Part shown: in pieces, positions 25,791 to 45,516 of the stretch | Position numbering within the stretch: the first letter of the stretch is position 1 | Layout of the letters: each line of letters opens with the position of its first letter | Source: Cloeon dipterum | Taxonomy: Eukaryota > Arthropoda > Insecta > Ephemeroptera > Baetidae | NCBI RefSeq assembly: GCF_949628265.1 | Contig: NC_088788.1 | Location: 24,104,335 to 24,168,334, forward strand | Length of the DNA stretch: 64,000 bases | Direction of reading: 5' to 3' | Notes under the pieces: generated by a model | Database searches by the model: none | What the model saw: only the letters and a program-made list of their open reading frames with translations | What the model was told of the DNA's origin: nothing | Program-made: the position numbers and the translations under genes

Positions 25791-28700
25791 ATGGGCTCGC
25801 AGGCCCTCGACGAGCACCTCAGCGGGGTTGACATGCAAGACGCGGCTTCGACCCACCCCTCGTCGTCAGCCCCGAATGCCACCGCCCTGGAGTCGACTCT
25901 CGCAGGCACCGATTCCTCAGGCTCGTCCGCCTCGTTCGGCCCCACGGTGTCCAGTCCGGCGGCGGGCACCTCGCCGCTCATCCTCGCTCAGACGCGCAAC
26001 GTGTCCGCCGCTTCTGTCGCCTCGACCACCTCACAACCGCCAGTAACAGGTGACCTCTGAAACACAATAACAATATTATTGCTTTGACCTGGATATATTT
26101 TTTGAAAAAAATATATAATATTATATAATATTTGAAAAAAATATATAATATTCAACAAATAATAGCTTGTGATTTCTGAATGGACGTTTAATTTCTTAGA
26201 TAAATGAATTCAATTTCACTCTTTAACAGAACTGCTTGCTGCTTTGATTACGTTTAAGACGAAGAGCGTTGTGTTTTGTACTGGATGTTTTAAAAACATG
26301 ACAGTCATTCGTCACAAAAACTGCGATGGTTTTGAAAGGAAAAATACCAATATTAATTATAAAAAATCCATGTAACTTTTATTAATAAAAATTGTCATTT
26401 TTTCTCAATGAAAAACGTCAAAAATGACTAGAGTAAATAACCAGGTAATTTAAAAAAATGCTACCCTAACAACCTTTCGATTTTATTTATCTACTGCTAA
26501 TAGCAGGAAAAATTGGATATTTATATTTAAAACTTCAACATAGAAGAAGCATTATTATCTCTTTGAATTGGTATTATCTATAAAAATTAAATCCAACTTC
26601 AATTAACATCCCTTTGTATCTAGAACTTTCAAGGGTTTTTCTTGAATCTCATGCTGCGGAGACTGAGCTGTATTTTCAGAAACAACTTTGCCTTTTCCTT
26701 TTCACCCTTTCAGAAACAATTTATTCACCCTCCTTTTCGATGGGAGCCTTTGTCAGCAAATATTTGTCCAAGGGCCAATGTTAAAACACTCTCATTCCGA
26801 GAATCCAAAGCACTTCTCTGCTGACAAGTGTGTTATTATTTTGAGTCTATTGCTTTCACTAACATTTTGATGAGTGCGGATGAAATAGGTCGGGTCTTTG
26901 ATTGATTTCAGACTTTCCATGGACCGCCGGAGACGAGGCCCTCTTCCTGCTGCTCTTGAACACGAGCGGCGGCCTGGTCGGCAGCGTAGGCCCTGCCTTG
27001 ACTGCTGCCGGCAATTCCACAGCCCTCAAACTGTGCTCTGATTGGGAACCAGCGCAGCACAATCTCTTCCAAGCAGCTAATTTGTTCTTTGCCGTGGCCT
27101 TTCTCGTCCCCAGATCCTTCAAGTAAGCCACCACCAGCCTCAAACGCACAAACACAAATAACGTAACACACGCACACAACTCTCTTATGCCCGATTCTGC
27201 GACGTGGCCTATTTTTGCCCTCTCTCGCCCTTCCCTGCGCCTTAACTCACGAGTATCCAGAGATAATAACGTCTCTCCGACTTGATGAAACTTTCCGAGA
27301 TGTGCATCTCGACGCTTAGGGCTGTATGTCTACTGTAATTGTTCTGCAAAGACGTGGTTTGTGCCAATTCTCGTACACAGAAAATCAAACTTTGGACAAA
27401 CTTGACAGCCGCATGAAAATCCAGTCATATCAATGATGTAAATTGAAAGATCTTATGAAAAACACAATTAATTTTTGATTGGCTGATGAAATGTTTTAAA
27501 GGAATTCCGACAGCGACTTAAGTACTTTTGACGGACCTTTTTCTGATTTAGCTTTATTCTCCTTAAACAGATTACAACTTCGCCTCTCTTTTGACCGCCT
27601 CCACTCGCTCTTTTCTTTTTCTCCCTGCCAAGCTGTAAAGTTTTCTCGTCCGACAGTAGAGAAATCAATAGTGCACACCAACTTATATTTTCCATCTGCG
27701 TTAATAGAAGGATGCTGCGCAACTATTATTCTTCTGCAGACACACTGCTCGGCGCCTGACCACTCCACGCTTATCAAGCCCGCAGAAAATCAATGCGCGT
27801 TTGAACTTTCGCGGATTTACGTTAATGAGCGGCGAGAGTGAGACAATAGTGAGAGCTTTAACGGTCACTGTTTGCGCGGCAGGCAACCGGCATGACAAAG
27901 ATGCTCAGCGGCTCTGCATACCTGCTCTCCGTCGTCGTTGCTGTGTGGTGTGTACACGTACACGTTACGTGGTGCGTGAAATTTACACCGCTAGAAATAT
28001 TTACTGCCGCCGCCGCTGGCTGTTGTTGTTTGTTATTTGTTCGTTTTTAATGGCACGCAATCACGTTTTTATTGTAAATGGAATCGCCCTTTATGGATTG
28101 AGCTTTAAAAGTTAGTTATATCTCGCCACAGCCAGAGTGTGTGTGCATTCATTAGTTAAAAGGGCGCACGTGAATTCGGATTGCTTGGATTGTAAACGTG
28201 TATCATTAACCTCACGAAATTTTACACACAGCTGATTGCTGAATTTATGCTTTAAAACGGTGGAGGCTTTTAAATTGTGTATATATTTTGTTTTTAATAA
28301 ATCAATGTGCTGTGTCCAAAATGTTTCCACGACCCTAGAGCCACACTATTGTACAATCCTGCGAATTTGATATTTTTGGTCTCGTGTTCAGTCATCAGTA
28401 AACGTAACTTTAGCTGTATTTAAAATCGTTATGCACGATAAAATTACACATTAAAAACTGTGTAGCTTGGTAAAAATGAGTGGAGTTTGTCCGAAATATA
28501 TTTTCCAAAACGGAATAATTCATCTTAAAACAAATCTTTATATGATATCAATTGATATCGTTTGTTTTACTTCTTTGGCAGCTACATAGAAGTTAAAATT
28601 ATATATGAATTATAAATTTATAGAAATTTTAATACGAATAATCAATAATAAATTGTTGAGTCCTCGATATTTGCAAATTTTGCTGCCTCACAATGGTCAA

Positions 28701-31700
28701 TGGAATTTTTACCTGCTTTTCCGGCATGGGCCACAAACTGACAGAAAAGTATAACCAAATCCTAGGAACATGAATGAAGAGTGTAAACTGCTATGTTTGG
28801 TCAGTTCAACTCGAACTGACACTTTTGATTTAGGCTCTGATTGAGTTCAGGATACACATAATAATCCAATTTTGTACTACTTTCATTTATCTTTTGGTAT
28901 AGAAAAAACATCATTTAGACGAATTCCAAGTCATTTCCGTAAAACTCCCAAACTTAATAGAAACGCAAGAAAAGGAAATTTAAATTCACTTGCATCATTT
29001 TCTAAAATGCAGAGAGAAAGCAATCGAAAAGGGTGAAGCGTTGATTGCACTTTGAAGTTCAAGAAAGGGAAACCCATATCTCCATGAGATCTTTTCCGTT
29101 CTTTGATCGGATTCACCAAAGATAAAGTCAGAGAGCGAGTTAGCTAGCCGATTCATGCAAGTTACATGAGCATGAGCAGCGTTGGCATTTTTGCGTGTGA
29201 TTGATCGAGCGCGGCAGGGGAGGCCTGGGGCGGACAGCTACACGTCTTCTCTTCTGCGGTGGCAGTGGGACCGAGTCTTTGAAAACAGCTAGGCAGAAAG
29301 GAAATTGAGAGGCCTAGTAATGATGATGTCGTTATTCGGAATCATCTGCCAGTCAGCGGCAATTTCTCCACCAAAGAGATAAGATGGCTTTTCATTGCGC
29401 TGTTGGTCGCTTTCCAGCGGGCCATCCAAGACGCTCGACGACGCAAAAAAGCCTTTTAAAAAGCAGGGCGAGCCCAGCATGTTGCGCAACACCGCGGAAA
29501 GCAATTTCGCCCTATCTTTTACTCGCTGCTCCCTCTTTCTCTCTCAGTGGGTCACACGTGTTCTCAGAAGTCTGCCTGGACGAAAAGAATCCGCCCGCTG
29601 CCGCTGGGAATTTATTTATGCGCGCGTGCCACGGCTTAACGCCACTCGAAAACGGCAAGGAGTAATAGAAATTTATGACACACTGCGATCTCTTTATGGC
29701 CTGCAGAAATGAGTGGTGCCTCATTTCTCCGGCGCGGAACGGACGCAGAGGCTGGCCAGTGATATGCGACCGGTCGACAGGCTCCCTTTAGTGTCGTAAT
29801 TCCAATTCGACGTCTCCCTAGGGCGTGAAATTGATGCGTCGAACACGACGCGTCTGTCTACTGTACACCATCGCCATTTAATTAATTGGTGATCTGTAAA
29901 CTATTATTAAAATTAAATAACCGTCAAACTGCTGAGAGGCTAAAAATACACACGAAAATCCCTTTTGTGTATCCTAAGCGTCAATATTTTAAGCAATAAA
30001 TAATAATATTTAACTGTAGTCTAATAGAGGAGGTTACGGAGCTCTTAAATTAGTAGTTAATAAAAAAAATGAGCTCTCCGGCAAACAAATCATGTTTTAC
30101 TTAAGTCAAACGGAGCCGTCGTTCACCCTGCTCTCTTTTGTTGAGCGCCTTGAGGAGACGAGAGGTCGAGAGGGTAAGCCGCTCTCTATTCCATTATTTG
30201 TGTGGCAAAAAATCTGGAGGCTTTTCTTCCTACACATGCAGCAGAAGAGAATGAGAAATCCCCCACTTTGAATTCGAGCAACAAGTTCGGGCTAAAAAAT
30301 GTCGAGAGCTTTGCACGAGTGGCGGGCGAGCAAAGTCTAATTTCGCCTCGGGTGATTGGAACTCAAGTGTGTGTGTGTGTGCATGTGCGCGCGAGTCTGC
30401 CGTCGGAAAATTGATCATTTCAAGTGGTGGAAAACGTTTATTCGTCGAATGCAAAGAGAAACAAGGCTGCAAACGCTACTTTAATACCGCTTGGCAACAG
30501 ATTTGCTCTCTTTTATTAAATTCCGCGTGCAATTGCGCAAAACCTGCTTCAATAAGGGATGTGAAAAATAGTTCGACGTCTTGTCCGGTGTGGTACAGAA
30601 AATTCATTTCGTTTGCAGTCAAGAAAAATGTAATTAAGAAGTATGATTTGACTTTGAACAAGTTGATGACAATTTGGTCACTTTCCTGGTAGAAATTTTT
30701 TTACATTATGTTTTCTTTTGATTATAACTATATCAATCAACCATGTGTTTCTGAGTAGAAATAGCAGAAAAATGATTTGAAACAAATTTAAGCATATTAC
30801 ATTCTTTCTCGACACAAAAAATTGGTCTATGCACTTGTAGATTTGTAGCTATATTTTCTTCTTTGACTTTTGGTTCACTTAACTCCTTGAACGCTTTTTT
30901 TTCGAGATTTATAAGTGCAAAAAAAATTAATTCTTATGTCCAACAATGATCTTTTTAAAACTAACATTTTATTGTGATGAAACCCCTGACCTAAAATGTA
31001 ATATTTTTCATAAAATAACTTTGCTTGACAGTTTTGATAAATAGAGCAGGAAAGTATATATTTCCTTTATGAACAAACAATTTTTCACAACCCTGAGGAA
31101 AACCCTCCAGCTTTCTTAGTGCTGCTGCCTGCTTTCTCGTTTAATGAGAGGAGCGAAATACAACAAGGCGAGCATATACTATACATTTAGTTATTTTTCC
31201 TCTGTTTTTTGCTCGTTGGTATCTAGTCGTCGCGAGAAATGAACTTAAGATTTATTATTATTCACGACGAGCAAAGCAGGCGGATGCAAGGGAAAAAATT
31301 TGCTGTCGTTTATTTTGAGAGAGAAAAGAATATGGCTTATAGCCAAATGGTGGAAAGAAAGCAGAAAAACTAATACGCCGTCATATATACAGGGTAATTT
31401 TTATTTATGCCCTCTCTTTTTGCGCCGCTGCATTACAACTATATGGATATCATGTGTGTGTAGTATTTCGCTGGCTGGCCCGCTTTTCTGACCAGTGCTC
31501 GCACTCCTCCAGACCATGGAGAGATAAATGTCAGATTCATCTCCAATGTCTTATTTTACTGCGTACGATGAAAATTAAATCGAAACTGACTCGGTAGTTT
31601 ATTCTATTACGAAATATTCATTCGCTTGATTGTGTTTGGCTTACTAAAAAATTGGGTACGCCAGTGGAAACTTAACGAGTGGACGAAACAGCTAATTGAT

Positions 31701-34646
31701 AAATGATACTGTACGTGCCCGACAATTCCACCCAGTGCATACTAATAAAACGCAATGAATCATCATTATATTGTATTCACAACGACGTAATTTGTCCTCC
31801 AGCTCCATTACTAAAAATACACTCTTTAGGGAAAAGTAACCCCCTTCATAATTTTGCTATAGTTATCAACATGATCAAGAAGCCATTTTTTGCATTGTTT
31901 CCTCACAAATTAATAATAAATGATATATCATCCATATATGATATCACACAAATAATTGGATATAATATTTTTGATCAGTGTCGGAGGTAACGCTCATTTG
32001 TGAAAATTTGAAGAGCATACATATATTAAAACGATAAATAATATCCGTTCCAATATTGGGTTTGTTTGTGCAGGCAAAGCATTTTGGTGCTGCGAACATC
32101 ACTGGCCGTGGGATTCTGCGTGAGCGCCTTTTGGGCGGCGTTGACGCTCTGCGCGGCGGACATGGTCGCGTGGAGCGCCTTTCTCAGCATCGTCAACGCT
32201 GCTCACGCGATGAGACTCGCCGTCCAGGTTCTGCCGCCGCGACTGTCGCCAGACCTTCTCGAGCTCTACGAGCGACAGTTTGGACCTCACAAAGTGGAGA
32301 AGCACCATTTTAAGGTAATAGCTTTTGCTGCTGAGTGGCGCATGCTTTGCTTTCTATTATTTTAAGGAAATTTATTTTCATTTTAGGAAATGACGAGAGA
32401 AGGCAGACTGCTAACCCTCGAGCCAGGTGACACCTATGCAATTGAAGACATAACGCCTGCCAACGACCGTCTTTCAGTGCTCTTAAGGGGCAAGTAAGTG
32501 ATCCTTCAATCTGCAAACTTGATATCTGGCCATTTTTTGAACAGTTTCATCGGCTTGTTTAGAAATTGCTAAGAAGATGGCTTTATGTTAAAATAAACTG
32601 TTGAAATGTTATGCATAATCTTGATGAGGGCAATTTTATTCGGAAAAAATCTTCGATATTAAAAAATGTGGTATTTCCCCCCGATTTTATTGCAGATTAA
32701 GAGTGACATGTGATCAAACGTACCTACACTTCATCAATCCACAACAATTTGTAGATTCACCCGAATGGGAGGCTGCCAGAGTTGGCCCTAATCATGTGTT
32801 CCAGGTAATCATTTTGTAAACCTTTGAGAAATTTTAAACGCGTGTCTGGCTCTCAGGTCACAATTACTGCTGAAGAGGAGAGCGTTTGTTTGTGCTGGTC
32901 GAAGCCTAAACTAGAGAACGTATTCAGACTGCGGCCCCTGTTAGAGGTTTTGATGGTTAACCTTATAGGTACGCCATTCATATTTAGTTGACCTACTTTA
33001 CCTCTAAATTTTACTCACACGTTTGCTCAGGCAAAGATATAACGCAGAAACTGTACGCAATGAACGAGCACCTGCTAAGTGCGGCCAACGCGGTGGCCGA
33101 ACAGCAAGCTGCAATGGCGGCTGCCGCCAGGCTGAAGCAGCAGGAGTTACAGGCTAGTCTGCCGTGGCATGAAAAGCGGCCACCGTCGACCAGCTCGGAA
33201 AACATGTTCCTCGCCCGCAGCCTCAGCGTGGACGCCGTTCATACAGGATCCAGGGGACACGTCCGATCTCTAGCCTGGAGAACGAGGCAGCAGCGGATAA
33301 ATTCGTTGTACTCTGATAGTGAGTGCGCCTTAGTTGAAACATTTATTATTATTAAACAAATATCATAAAATAGATGGAAAATTAAAAATAACTTGCATTC
33401 GTTAAGGATACACATTATTTAGTAGGTGATGCGATTTGAACTTGTTCCTTGCTTGTTTCAGATTCTCAACCAAGTGTGGCTGTAGCGCCTGGGGTAGTAA
33501 TTTTCCCCATGCAGAATCGGGCGAGTCCCATACGCAAAGCCAACCACTTTCCAGAGAATTCACCCTTCGTCAATCAATTCAAGAGAAAACCTACTCCCGC
33601 CTGGGTCAAGCCACCTCCTGTGCACACCGACTCCTTTTCTTATTCCCCTTCTTCAGCTCAAGGTGACGTGTAAAATTCTATTACCAAAACATTCATTTTT
33701 TTCTGCTAGTGTAAATCCATAAATATTTATATTTATTTTTTAATCAGAGCATGACTTTGTATTGCGAACTAATTTATTTTATTAATATTATTAGTTTGAC
33801 CAGCTAACTTATATAATCATTATAATGGCTTTAAGTGGGCTTTAATTGGAAATTTAAAATATTCCTGATTTTTTCCTTCCAAAGAGCTATCATAAATTGA
33901 AAAACAACAGATCACCATGATCAAAATGGAGACCACTATTTCTTTTATCGAAATAGTAGAAGGCCAAGAGTTGTGCCGGCTGTATTTCGCTGCAACACCT
34001 TCTGGGTGAAACCACCAACTAAATGATACATCCCAAGTTACTGATTCTCCATCTAGTGACGGTTTACCCCAAAAATACCTGTTTCACGCTATCGGCATCA
34101 AAGGGTAAACGGTCTCGGGGCCCTTAATTTTACAGACCAGTTTTAAAAACGGACTTAAAATCAAATATTATGTAGGGTTGTTTTTGGCAACCAGATTTTA
34201 AAATGTAAACCGTTTTCGCAAATTTATTTGAAAATGTGGGTGCGATTTGGTGACTTTTTACGCCTCAACATTTTAAAGTTTAAACCTCCGAGTTTGCCAA
34301 TTTCACACAACGCTCATAGTGGTAACAAAATGCGGAGAACAAGTCGTCACCGTTTTAAAAAATCATAGAAGAAGTTTAGAGCCGAGGTGAAAGGTGAATT
34401 AATGTTCACATTCTATTTGCAGCAAGTTCTAGTCGTGGACCATCTTTTTTCACCTACCCAGCGATTCAGCAGCCGCTGGCCGCGAGTGGCCTGTTGGTGG
34501 AGCCGCCGATCGGAGTGACGCCGTCGCCCATCGTGGCCGCCATGGCCGCCAGCGTCGGCGGCCTGCTCAGACTGCCGCCCCACGCGCCGCCCCCGGCCTC
34601 CCCCGGACGCAAGGAGGTGAGCTTCGTGGAGGAGTCGGAAGTCTGA
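25791..34646 (+). CDS. Popdc: Popeye-domain cAMP-binding membrane protein (downstream copy, complete coding region)
   Basis: Nine coding exons: 25791-26049, 26912-27122, 32074-32314, 32387-32493, 32696-32804, 32857-32968, 33031-33318, 33462-33662 and 34423-34646. All junctions are GT-AG and in phase, giving 583 aa. The ATG (GCACATGG context) lies six bases after the acceptor at 25784. The first ~86 residues are low-complexity S/T/A. Residues ~125-235 carry an N-glycosylation sequon (NST), the family block CSDWEPAQHNLFQ and three membrane segments. The Popeye domain follows: EPGDTYAIEDITPANDRLSV, the phosphate-binding motif DSPEW, then FQVTI and GKDITQKLYAMN. These are the diagnostic cAMP-contact motifs, so the site looks intact. 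The tail is Ala-, Gln- and Pro-rich and ends EESEV, a possible PDZ ligand (inferred). Known of the family: plasma-membrane cAMP effectors in striated muscle and at cell contacts. The tail is much longer than the domain requires. Confidence 0.93.
26050..26911. other. Popeye intron 2 (862 nt)
   Basis: The intron is AT-rich, with a direct repeat of an AAAAAAATATATAATATT-like unit near 26105-26150. No coding signal is seen. Confidence 0.6.
27123..32073. other. Popeye intron 3 (4951 nt)
   Basis: The acceptor (TTTGTGCAG) restores Lys across AA|G. The intron contains scattered GC-richer blocks (about 27.8-28.0, 29.2-29.8 and 30.1-30.4 kb) and a short GT tract near 30369, but no exon with family resemblance. 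The size suggests room for muscle or neural enhancers. That is inference only. Confidence 0.5.
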
Positions 34647-35492
34647 TGGTGATTGGCCAGTTGGCTGGCCGCAACCCAAGTGCTCTTCGCGACACCCAAT
34701 TAAGCTAATTATTTAGCCGCAAAAATATACCAGGTCGTTTGGTGCTCTGATTGCTTTCGGGACACTCGCAAACCAAGAGAGTGGGATTCGCAGCTCCGGA
34801 AACTTTGACACTCGTGAAGTGCGACAGCATGAGAGATATTTAATTACACCGCGTCACTAGCATGGTTTTGAAACGTGATTTTACAGCGGCATTCTAGCAT
34901 TAAACTTCAGAGGAGGAACGAACGACACACATACAACTAACATTTTTTACACCAGTGGATCAAAATCATGCTAATGAATTTACGAAAGAAAAAAACAACT
35001 ATGTAATTCAACACCATGCTGATTTATCGCAGCAACATTTTTGCACTTGCATATGTTATATATTACATAAAAGAGCAAAGTAAAACTACATGATAAGACG
35101 ATGTGGTTGTGTAGCTTGACGCTTTTGATATTATTTTAGTACTTGCATATGTACACGTGCGTGAGAGCAGTTTTTAATATAACTTATATCGCTGTATTTA
35201 AAAAACGAAAACGTGTACAGGATGTTTAAGACGTTAACGTAGGAACGTGAGGTGTACATTTTTTATAGACGTATAATCAAAAATGAGGTACGACAGAGAA
35301 ATTAATCGACCTTATAACCAAATGTCTGCCAGTCTTTGCTTCCATTGAATTAAATTTAAGTCCGTACAGTTGATTACCACTACGTACATTAAACAGCAAA
35401 GTTAACAAAATCACACGACATGAGGTAGAGTACGTTTTCATTAAACTCGTGATTTTAAAAGTGCACGCAAATTTAACCGGCTCTATATATTG

Positions 35493-35498
35493 AATAAA
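35493..35498 (+). terminator. Candidate poly(A) signal of the second Popeye gene
   Basis: This is an AATAAA hexamer in the 3' flank, followed by T-rich sequence. Other hexamers lie further downstream, so the true end is uncertain. Confidence 0.35.
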
Positions 35499-38295
35499 TC
35501 TCTATTTTACCCACAATATATACTTAATTAATTAATGGTAAGTATGCAACCGGCTTTGCCTGGCAGTTGCGGGGGTTGCAGTATTTCACGCTGGATTTAA
35601 AAAGTCGTCATCGCACTTCTGTTCCTCTGTTTTTTCAACGCTTCCAAATATTTTCAGGTAATCAATCGAGTGTCAAATATCTTATTAATAGCTTTCCAAA
35701 CGACCACCTTCTATCATAATATAAGTGATGAGACTAATAATCTCTTAGTTTGGTAAATTAATCCCTCTTATCGACACGATGTGTTTCGCGATTCAAGCGA
35801 TTTTCTGTTTCACTCCCATAATTACCAATTACGATGTCAAGTGCGTCGAAATTCTCTACCAACGAGCTTTCAGATGTTTCCTAAAGAGCCGACCATTCGC
35901 AGCTCTGAAATATATTCAAATAGTTGATTATTCGATTAACTAATCCTTAAGTGAGCACGCACATTTCATTAATCTCTTAAGTAGTGTGTAATCATGTAAG
36001 CACGTCCGTAGACGAGATACGCGACTTCTGAAACCGATCTCGACGTTTGCAAGACGGACACATATATTCACTTATTCCTCTATCATTTCCTCAACCGCAG
36101 ACACTTGGTTGTAAGCAAACAGCAAACACTTTATAGAGCGATTATCATCAGAAAAAGCTGCTAGTACGTTGATTGATTGATCGCTTTTCGCATCAGCATT
36201 TCCCGCGGATTAAGTAACAACGCTAACGACGTCGTTCCGTTTCATTTCGAATGCATACTTTGCAGATACCAAAATTGAAGAGCTAGTAGTAGAGCAGAAA
36301 GACGGGAGCGCTGGCAAAGAAACGCACAAACAAACTTGCGGCGCTGTTTTTCTTGCAGTTCTGCTGTGTAAACAATGAAAAAGAGGTGAACACGCGGCCT
36401 AGGTTTTAAAATGCAGCCGCGTGATGGATGATATTTCATATATAGAAACTCTCATGCCATGTTATAGAGCGCGTTTTGTGCTTGGTCGTGCTTTTTATCG
36501 ATTCGCCCCGACCGGCGAGCAGTCGGCGTTTAAATCAATTCACAACTTGCACTTCACCGAAAGTACAGAGCATGTACTATACAGAACGTGTGGCTCGTCT
36601 GCTTGCTTGTGTTTGCCTTTTGGCCGAATAGAAACATATATAATCGACTCACAAAGCCGCTATTTCCCTGTAACAAACAGAACATTGAATCATTTTTTTG
36701 AAAACCATGGATTTTTCGCACTCTTCTTATTTGGCGCAAGTCTGATTTTTTTTCTGCCTCTTCGCATAATGTACTACATAGCTTTTAAACCGGTTCCGTT
36801 GTCACAACTATACTGCTCCTGGCAACTTTATCCTCGTTTCAATTCGCAACGTCAACACGCCGTGATAAATGATCAATTGATCACAGAGGCACAGCGTGAG
36901 TGCATTTCGAGCCGCAGGGTTGATTTGATTGCTTAAAATGTATAAAACCTAACAGTGTAGAAATTGCCTACAGAAAACAGGGTTGTTGTGTAAGCGAATG
37001 CAAATAGTATTCACCTGAAACGCGCGTAAAATCTCAATTCGAGCGTTGCAATACAAATTTATTTGGGAATTTCCAGCAATGCCCTGTAGCAGTAACGTGA
37101 TTTTCAACCATAAATTTTAACTATACAAAAACTCAAGCTGAAGCAGTATAATTATAACAATTATTACTACTTAACTCAACGACACACAGACAAATCTTTT
37201 CGGTTTGAACTAAAAAGCAGAAAATACAATCATTAAATTATATGTAAATGTTCAATATCTCGTACTCAGCAAGTGTAAAAGACGAGGATATAAAATTAAA
37301 TTTAGCAGTGTTCCTAACAATTAACAACCAACGGTCAAGAAGAGAAACTGTAACTCTTTGTAAATTTCGCAATATTGTAACGACGCCTAAAACAAAATTC
37401 AGGGCTTGATCGTGTTAGTGAAAGTTACATTTTTAAAATCATCATGGCATTTACTTAGCTGCACACGGTAACTCCATAATTTCCGTTTACTTTGTTGGAA
37501 ATGCCTTGTTGCCGCGACCTAAAGTCTTTCACCGTTTCCCTACAGAAAAACGATTTCACGAATATAATAATAATACATACTACAACATTTGTAACGAAAA
37601 ATAGAGTTCCCGAACGCATTTTTCATTAACAACTAAACGCATTGGTTATCGTAAGTGCCTTTTTAGTTAATTATCAAACGAGAAATGATTTTTCACGCGT
37701 TTTTACGGAGTGCTCAATATTTTTAACTCGCACACACATACGCCCACGAAAGTTAAATACTGTGTGTAAACAGCCACACCCTGTGATTTTACATTTTGGA
37801 GAAACTACATGAAACAAAAGGCAAGAAATACCATGGTATCTTTAGTTGCTGTATTTAAAAAAAGGAAGTAAAGTGTCTTGAATTCGATTGGAAGTTGAAA
37901 TTTGATAAGAATATTTCATCGAAATGCGTAATATTGAAACAAAACTGATGTGTAATCTAATATTTAGCACGAGTTCTGTTGAATATCTATATCAAAGTGT
38001 AGCCCACGCGGAACATAAATTAAAGAAAGCGGATGGATGAAAAATCGTGTTGCTTCAGTGACAAAATAACAGCCTTATTTGCGCAGCTTTTAATGTTAAA
38101 ACGAAAGATTAACTGGCTAAGAAGTTGTAAAATGCAAATGATGTATGTTTTCAGATTTATGGTTTTCATTACTAATTCGCATAATTAAACTTAATAAAGG
38201 TATGTGCAAAAGAGCCTTAAGGTTGTGTTACTATTTGCTGCTTCGCTCAGTTCAAAGGTAGAATTTCAATAGACTTTTACTGTGTGTGCCCATAA

Positions 38296-38301
38296 TTTAT
38301 T
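38296..38301 (-). terminator. Candidate poly(A) signal of the small secreted-protein gene
   Basis: AATAAA on the minus strand, 89 bases beyond the TAG stop, a normal distance for a short 3' UTR. Confidence 0.5.
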
Positions 38302-38389
38302 ATAGCAGTCTCTATACTACGTACAAAATGAAAAAAATGTATCACAAAGTTCCTGGCAGCAACGCGCGCACCAAAAGAAAATCATCAGC

Positions 38390-39475
<1,086 letters not shown>

Positions 39476-40475
39476 CTTAAATTTCACTGAGTAAATTGGT
39501 CCTGGCGCGTGAGCTGCTCCTGATGCTGTGCAAAAGGGCGAAGTATGTGTGGATCCTTATATGAACTTTCTCCCGCTCGCTTGATTAATAAAAAAGCAAA
39601 GTTTCTCATGTCATACACGCAGAGCGTGTCCTCTGCCGGGTAAGAAGTTCTCTCTGCTCGTCAGGCGCTCGCTCATTTACGCTTCACGCCCTTTAAATTC
39701 AGTAGGAGCCGCCGTCAATTTAATCTTGAGCCTTATACATACTTGTTAGCTATGCGGTGTGTGCAGAATAATTGTGAAACTTTCAAACGTACACACGCGC
39801 ATTGTTTTTGCTAAGCGAGCGGCACCTGGAGCTTTCTGCTGCTCTCAGGAACAATATGAGGGAATTTTTTTATTTTTATTTTTAACGCTTGTGACTTTAG
39901 ACAAAAACTTCATATTTTCCTAAACGACGAGAATGATCTCATTTTTAGTGTATGATATTTTGAAATACAAACTTTAAGGACTGAGACGTGACACCCAAGA
40001 TATATTATATGTCATCATAATGACATGGCTTGTTACAAAATAATTCCTCAATCTGCTCTTATTTATAATAGTAATAAATATAATATTTGTAAAATAAGTT
40101 TGGACATGTCTGACAATGAGGATGACAAAAAATAATGTTGTACTTATATGGCATAATAATTTTGCCCTATTTATCACAGAGTAAATAGACTCTATTTATA
40201 GACTAATAATATACATATTATAAAATGCTTCACCACCCATTATATTTATTAGTTAATCATTTGTAATAAAAGTAGGTAATTATTCCCACTGTTTATTTTT
40301 TTGTCAGAAAAATCTCTTTTAGGCTCGATCTGAATAAATTACTGTGACTGTGTCTTTCAAGGTTTCGAGTCTTCTGACGACTAACAACTCTACTTTTTCT
40401 AACTCAGTTTAGCTTGGTTGGCAGCACTGTTAACTGCGGTGTGTGGGTGTGAACTGAGAACTGTGAAGAGATGTC
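39476..40475. other. Divergent intergenic region between the secreted-protein gene and AGPS copy 1
   Basis: The two genes are transcribed away from each other across this 1-kb interval. It holds the TATA-like box on the minus side and, on the + side, an initiator-like TCAGTT at about 40404-40409, 70 bases before the AGPS start codon. The middle is AT-rich with no coding signal. Confidence 0.5.
39557..39564 (-). promoter_or_regulatory. TATA-like box for the small secreted-protein gene
   Basis: Read on the minus strand the sequence is CATATAAGGAT. It lies about 85 bases upstream of the ATG at 39475, which leaves room for a short 5' UTR. No other core element was confirmed. Confidence 0.4.

Positions 40476-45516
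<5,041 letters not shown>

Larger units (their letters stand above)
34647..38389. other. 3' UTR and intergenic flank of the second Popeye gene
   Basis: A first candidate poly(A) signal AATAAA lies at 35493-35498, about 850 nt after the stop, preceded by AU-rich sequence typical of a long 3' UTR. An open frame at 36424-36936 on + (about 170 codons, one hydrophobic stretch) has no recognised domain and poor start context, so I do not call it a gene. A possible AATAAA for the minus-strand gene lies at 38301-38296. Confidence 0.45.

Noticed and set aside
36424-36936. About 170-codon + strand frame downstream of the second Popeye gene
   Set aside because: There is no recognised domain, no supporting promoter or splice structure, and codon content resembles the flanks. 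It is possibly chance, though not excluded.
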